54,798 bases of DNA from Phycisphaerales bacterium (lineage in GTDB: Bacteria; Planctomycetota; Phycisphaerae; Phycisphaerales; UBA1924). The notes beneath the pieces are model-generated. The model ran no database searches, was not told the DNA's origin, and worked only from the letters and a program-made list of their open reading frames with translations. The position numbers were made by a program, and so were the translations under genes. The DNA is taken from the NCBI GenBank assembly GCA_029260495.1, contig JAJDDD010000004.1, positions 1 through 54,798 on the forward strand, given 5' to 3'. Below, in pieces: positions 51,304 through 54,798 of the stretch (position 1 is the stretch's first letter; every line of letters starts with the position of its first letter).

Positions 51304-51497
51304 GACGAACTCCTCACAGCCTTCCGAATCACAAGCGGCGTCAGATATCTTGACGCTACCGGCGGTGAGGATATCAGGAAAAACCACCTTTCCCAACACG
51401 AAACGATCTATTCGAGCGCCAGCTCAGAATGGAGATCCCGAGATCGAGCGAGGATGACGTGTACGTTTGCCAAGTTCCGGCGCTCAGGCGCCCGCAA

Positions 51498-52682
51498 TCA
51501 ATCGAGCGCCATCGTGATATTGACGATTTTGTCATCGCGTTTGACAGTCATATTTAGTGGTGAGCTTTTGAAGATAGTTGCGAGTTCGAGCTGCGATGCG
51601 CCGGAGACGCTCTTACCATTAATCGTGAGGATTTGATCACCCGCGCGCAAGCCAGACGTCTGAGCCGCCATGCCTTCAATCACGCCATCCACGACAAGCT
51701 CGCCGGAGCCGATCTGATTTGGGTTGAACTGAATCCCATAGCGCTTCGGACGCTGCGCCTGCGATCGATCCACGGTGGCGCCGGTTGGATCGACAAAGCG
51801 CACCCGCCGGTTTTGTTGGTCCCAGGTGATTGTGAATCGCTTGAGCGCCTCTGTGCCGAAATGCACCCACTGGATTGTTGGCACGAACATGACTTGCGGC
51901 GACTCCCAAGAATAGGCGCCCAGCGTGATGGTTCCATTCAACTTCGAGCCATAGACCTCGAAGCTCCCGGAAGCGCTGCGGGCCTGGCCGACCACTATTG
52001 GTTTGCCTTCAAGCGGCAGCGAGTCAATCTGGTTGTATGGCAATGTGATGCCTGACGATCCGCCTGAGTCGATATGCGCTGGATACTGCGTTCCCTCGAC
52101 ATCCACAGTGAACACAGGCATGGTTGAGTCCGCGTCGGACTCATAGTCAAGAATTGATCGCCCGTCCGCTTGGGGCAGTTGGCCATCTTCGATCAGCATC
52201 TCACCGCCTGGGTAATCGATCGTGAACAGGCAGTTCGCGAAGGTCGATAGGCCAATGATCCCGCGCGGCGCACCGCCGGCGGAGCCATGAATCCCCGTGC
52301 GATTGCTCGATAGGGCGGAAAGCCCGGTGAAGATGGCGCCACCGATTTCGACTTGCTCGAGGCTGACGAGATCGCTATCGATGGCGGCGCCGCGCGCCAT
52401 ATCTACAACCTGTTGCGTGCCGATGATTTCTAGTTTGAGTTCCTGCGCAAAGGCTTCGTTCAGAACGATGCCGGTTGCCCCTGAGTCGAGAAAAAATGGA
52501 AATGGCCCCTCGCCGTTGATCGAGGCATGAATGATTGGAATCGGGCGGCTCATATCAAGTTCAACCTGCGCGCCGCCCTTTGGGATGTTGGTGGCATCGG
52601 GGCCTTGTGAAAACTGCGCCTGGACGGATCCGCTGATCGCAGCCATGACAAGAAATACGCGGATCAGTGGTGAGTGTGGCAT
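51498..52682 (-). CDS. Exported retropepsin-like aspartic protease with PDZ domain
   Basis: A 394-aa exported protein with a signal peptide (about residues 1-22) and AAAGGAG before the ATG. Two aspartic-protease half-domains are visible: the first with the active-site motif FFLDSGATGIVLN (about 60-75) and a second with YPAHIDSGGSSGITLP (about 205-220), so the two-lobed retropepsin/pepsin-like fold probably arose in one chain. The C-terminal PDZ domain (about 320-394, GELVVDGVIEGMAAQTSGLRAGDQILTINGKSV) probably binds a substrate tail. No catalytic residue seems missing. A divergent PadR-family gene is 91 bp away, so it may control this one. The role in the cell is unknown; it could process exported proteins. 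Confidence 0.82.
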   Translation of the reverse strand: MPHSPLIRVFLVMAAISGSVQAQFSQGPDATNIPKGGAQVELDMSRPIPIIHASINGEGPFPFFLDSGATGIVLNEAFAQELKLEIIGTQQVVDMARGAAIDSDLVSLEQVEIGGAIFTGLSALSSNRTGIHGSAGGAPRGIIGLSTFANCLFTIDYPGGEMLIEDGQLPQADGRSILDYESDADSTMPVFTVDVEGTQYPAHIDSGGSSGITLPYNQIDSLPLEGKPIVVGQARSASGSFEVYGSKLNGTITLGAYSWESPQVMFVPTIQWVHFGTEALKRFTITWDQQNRRVRFVDPTGATVDRSQAQRPKRYGIQFNPNQIGSGELVVDGVIEGMAAQTSGLRAGDQILTINGKSVSGASQLELATIFKSSPLNMTVKRDDKIVNITMALD

Positions 52683-52703
52683 GGGCAGTTCTCCTTTGTT
52701 GAG

Positions 52704-52731
52704 TTGATCATAGTCCGATTCGTACTATATT
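52704..52731 (+). promoter_or_regulatory. Candidate sigma-70 promoter for the PadR-family gene
   Basis: TTGATC (52704-52709), 16 bp, TATATT (52726-52731), in the 91-bp divergent region between the retropepsin gene and the PadR gene. The expected transcript start is near 52738. Confidence 0.5.
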
Positions 52732-52773
52732 GATGCGGTGCGAACCTAAATCCGGCGAGAAATTTTCACAAAG

Positions 52774-53343
52774 GTGACAAAACGCCCATTTATGCGAACC
52801 ACCAAAGCCAACCTGAGCCTAAGCGAGCTGGAAGGAGCTGTTCTTTCGATGGTTTGGCGCGATGGGCCCGTCACGCCATATGCCCTGCGAAAGCTGGCCC
52901 ACGAATCGCGCTCGCCCCAGCTTTCAACCAGCGCCGGATCGATGTACCCGCTCGTCGAGCGCCTGGTAGAGCGCGGCTTGATAGACGGCGAGGCCTTCAT
53001 ACAGGGCAAGCGCGAGGGGACGGCCTACCGCATCACCAAGATCGGCCTGGCTGAACTGCGGGCCTGGATCGCTGCGCCCGCGAACACGGTTGCGTCCGGA
53101 GCGCTGGTCGATCCAATCCGAACGCGACTGATGATGCTGAATGCGCTGCCGCGCCAAAAGCAGCGTGAAGTGATCGAAAACCTGCGCCGAGCGCTAGAGG
53201 ACGATCTCGAAGACGTGATGGCGAAGCGCGAAGAGTTCGAATTGCTGGACGATCCACACGCGCTGGCGGCCTGGCGCGGCGATCTACTGGTGCAACGGGC
53301 GCGGTTGAAGTGGTTGAAGGAGGTAGAAGCTCATTTGCCCTGA
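52774..53343 (+). CDS. PadR-family transcriptional regulator
   Basis: A 189-aa regulator. The N-terminal winged-helix domain (about residues 12-95) has SLSELEGAVLSMVWRDGPVTPYALRKLA, then the recognition-helix and wing segment STSAGSMYPLVERLVERGLIDGEAF...REGTAYRITKIGLAELRAWI. The C-terminal part (about 110-185) is helical (LEDDLEDVMAKREEFELLDDP...LKWLKEVEAHLP), giving the usual PadR dimerisation module. Start may be GTG 52774 or ATG 52792; neither has a perfect ribosome binding site. PadR proteins repress neighbouring genes; the divergent retropepsin gene is the natural candidate. Confidence 0.85.
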   Translation: MTKRPFMRTTKANLSLSELEGAVLSMVWRDGPVTPYALRKLAHESRSPQLSTSAGSMYPLVERLVERGLIDGEAFIQGKREGTAYRITKIGLAELRAWIAAPANTVASGALVDPIRTRLMMLNALPRQKQREVIENLRRALEDDLEDVMAKREEFELLDDPHALAAWRGDLLVQRARLKWLKEVEAHLP

Positions 53344-53407
53344 CTGCAACTGATGATGCCGAGGTTGTAGACAAAGAGAAGATCTTAGGAAGTGCGCATC
53401 TCTGTGC

Positions 53408-54787
53408 TCACCGACGATTTTTAGGAGCTGGAAATCGGGAGCAGCCGTCTTGCCAACTTCCGAGGAGTTGGGCGAGGTCGGCGCCGTTGGTGATGCCGTC
53501 ACCGTTGAGGTCTGCGGTTCCCCAGGCGCCGAGAAGTTGAGCGAGGTCAGCAGCGTTCACACAACCGTCGCCGTTAAGGTCGGCAGGATTTGGAGGAAGC
53601 GTGACATCAAAGATGTAGGCGGCGCCGGCTCGGGAGCCATTGGATTCGTCGCCGCGGGCGCCAATCACAGCAATGTTTCCGTCCATCGCGACGACGTCGC
53701 CGAAGAGGTCGCCAATTTCTCCATCGATATCGGCGGCAAGAAGTTTGAAGAGTTCCTGGCCGGTAGTGATATCAAAGACACGCGCTGTGCCCCAATTTGT
53801 GCCGACAAGGGCCGTCGTTCCTTGCAACGAGACAGACGCTCCGATCCGAGAATGTGTATCGCTATCGCTTGAGAGCAGCTTAAAAAGTTGCTGACCGGTA
53901 GCCACGTCGAAAACATACGCAGCGCCGACACGGTCGCCGTTGTCATTCGTGGCGAACAGGGCACCTACAACGGCCCTTGTTCCGTTCACTGCGACGGATA
54001 TTCCGAACTGATCAAGCGTAGCGCCATCATCCGGAAGAAGCTTGAAGAGCCGTTGGCCCGTTGTGGTGTCAAAGTCATACGCCGAGCCGGATCGCTCGCC
54101 GTTGTCGTCGTCACTAGGTGCACCCACAACGGCGATTGCGCCACTCACTGCGACGGAGACGCCAAAACGATCGCCCTGGCCTAAAATATCACTGGGCGCG
54201 GGCTCACCGGGTTCGAGTTTCCAGAGCTTCTGCCCGGTGGTGATGTCATAGACGAACGCAGCGCGAGACGAATGTCCCGGAGCTCCCACAACCGCTATCG
54301 TCCCGCTCATTGCGACAGACCAACCCAAATAACCGGTCTGTAGAAACCCCAACTCGTCGCCAGCCAGCTTGTAAAGTTGCTGTCCGGTGGCTGCATCAAA
54401 GACATAGGCGGCGCCAGAGACGGCCATAGCTTTGTGATCACGATGTAACGCGGCGCCCACGACAATCCTCGACCCACTGATCGCGACAGCACCGAAGCGA
54501 TCAGATTGCTCTCCGTCATCGGCGAGTAGTTTGAAAAGCTGTTGACCGGTGGTGACGTCAATAATATAAGCGGCGCCTGAAAATCCACCGTTCTCGCAGT
54601 CATCAGGCGCTCCCACAACGGCGACATTTCCACTGATAGCGACGAAGGCGCCGAAGACAGCGTTCTGTGGTATTTCGGTGTCAGCCACCAGTTTGAAAAG
54701 TTGTCGATCGGGCTCGGCATAGGCCGGCGCTGCGATGCAAACTGCGAGCAAGGCGCCGAGGCTGACACGAATCGTTCTGTTTGTCAT
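53408..54787 (-). CDS. Exported beta-propeller protein with C-terminal dockerin-like domain
   Basis: A 459-aa exported protein with a signal peptide (about residues 1-24, ending AYA then EPDRQ). About seven repeats of some 55 residues follow, each built on IAVVGAP-DDN-G--SGAAYVFDxxTGQQLFKL, an FG-GAP-like propeller blade pattern. Residues near 405-450 form a tandem EF-hand of dockerin type: DLNGDGCVNAADLAQLLGAWG then DLNGDGITNGADLAQLLGSW, with Asp/Asn in the calcium-binding loops. Such tails are frequent on secreted planctomycete proteins. Whether it binds a cohesin or only calcium is open. No cohesin is in the window. The start is near the window edge but complete. Confidence 0.85.
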   Translation of the reverse strand: MTNRTIRVSLGALLAVCIAAPAYAEPDRQLFKLVADTEIPQNAVFGAFVAISGNVAVVGAPDDCENGGFSGAAYIIDVTTGQQLFKLLADDGEQSDRFGAVAISGSRIVVGAALHRDHKAMAVSGAAYVFDAATGQQLYKLAGDELGFLQTGYLGWSVAMSGTIAVVGAPGHSSRAAFVYDITTGQKLWKLEPGEPAPSDILGQGDRFGVSVAVSGAIAVVGAPSDDDNGERSGSAYDFDTTTGQRLFKLLPDDGATLDQFGISVAVNGTRAVVGALFATNDNGDRVGAAYVFDVATGQQLFKLLSSDSDTHSRIGASVSLQGTTALVGTNWGTARVFDITTGQELFKLLAADIDGEIGDLFGDVVAMDGNIAVIGARGDESNGSRAGAAYIFDVTLPPNPADLNGDGCVNAADLAQLLGAWGTADLNGDGITNGADLAQLLGSWQDGCSRFPAPKNRR

Positions 54788-54798
54788 AAGAAACGCCT

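Overview
The window looks like chromosome of a planctomycete, most likely class Phycisphaerae. Four things suggest this: secreted proteins ending in short PEP-CTERM-like tails (proline motif, hydrophobic stretch, Arg run); a dockerin-like DLNGDG tandem at a C-terminus; a protein kinase fused to a TolB-like propeller; and a type IV pilus/type II secretion hybrid. This is an inference from gene content, since no rRNA or tRNA gene was found. Base composition is moderately GC-rich and coding density is high.

Region 1 (1-16341, all +) encodes a hybrid type II secretion/type IV filament machine. It holds a major pseudopilin closed off by a strong terminator, two small membrane-anchored proteins, a second pseudopilin, PilM/PilN/PilO-like platform proteins, a short anchored protein in the PilP/GspC position, a secretin with a long acidic tail, and a TPR lipoprotein. 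A signalling cassette follows (histidine kinase, response regulator, HD-GYP protein, STAS protein), then the assembly ATPase and the GspF/PilC platform protein. The ATPase N-terminus resembles the c-di-GMP-binding MshEN motif, so the cassette may control the machine.

Region 2 (16313-33711) is housekeeping and envelope functions: recJ, adenylate kinase, a PEP-CTERM-like protein, a secreted amidohydrolase, a PIN-TRAM membrane protein, dnaX, ybaB, a Ser/Thr kinase, a glycosyltransferase with an HldE-like sugar enzyme, and an HDOD-GGDEF protein. dnaX carries a textbook -1 frameshift signal (A7 plus a 10-bp stem) that would give gamma and tau products, and it lacks the usual zinc module. A degraded second copy of the ybaB 3' end lies beyond the kinase gene, marking an insertion or duplication.

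Region 3 (33712-41477) holds clpC, pterin-4a-carbinolamine dehydratase, a GluQ-like synthetase, a DUF192 lipoprotein, an RsbU-type phosphatase, a second PEP-CTERM-like protein and a small lipoprotein.

Region 4 (41478-54798) starts with a two-partner secretion pair (TpsB transporter and 1348-aa TpsA exoprotein, with a perfect hairpin between them). HtrA, an HD hydrolase, DDAH, a small barrel protein, a retropepsin-PDZ protein divergent from a PadR regulator, and a propeller protein with a dockerin-like C-terminus follow. Exported proteins and export machinery dominate both ends of the window.
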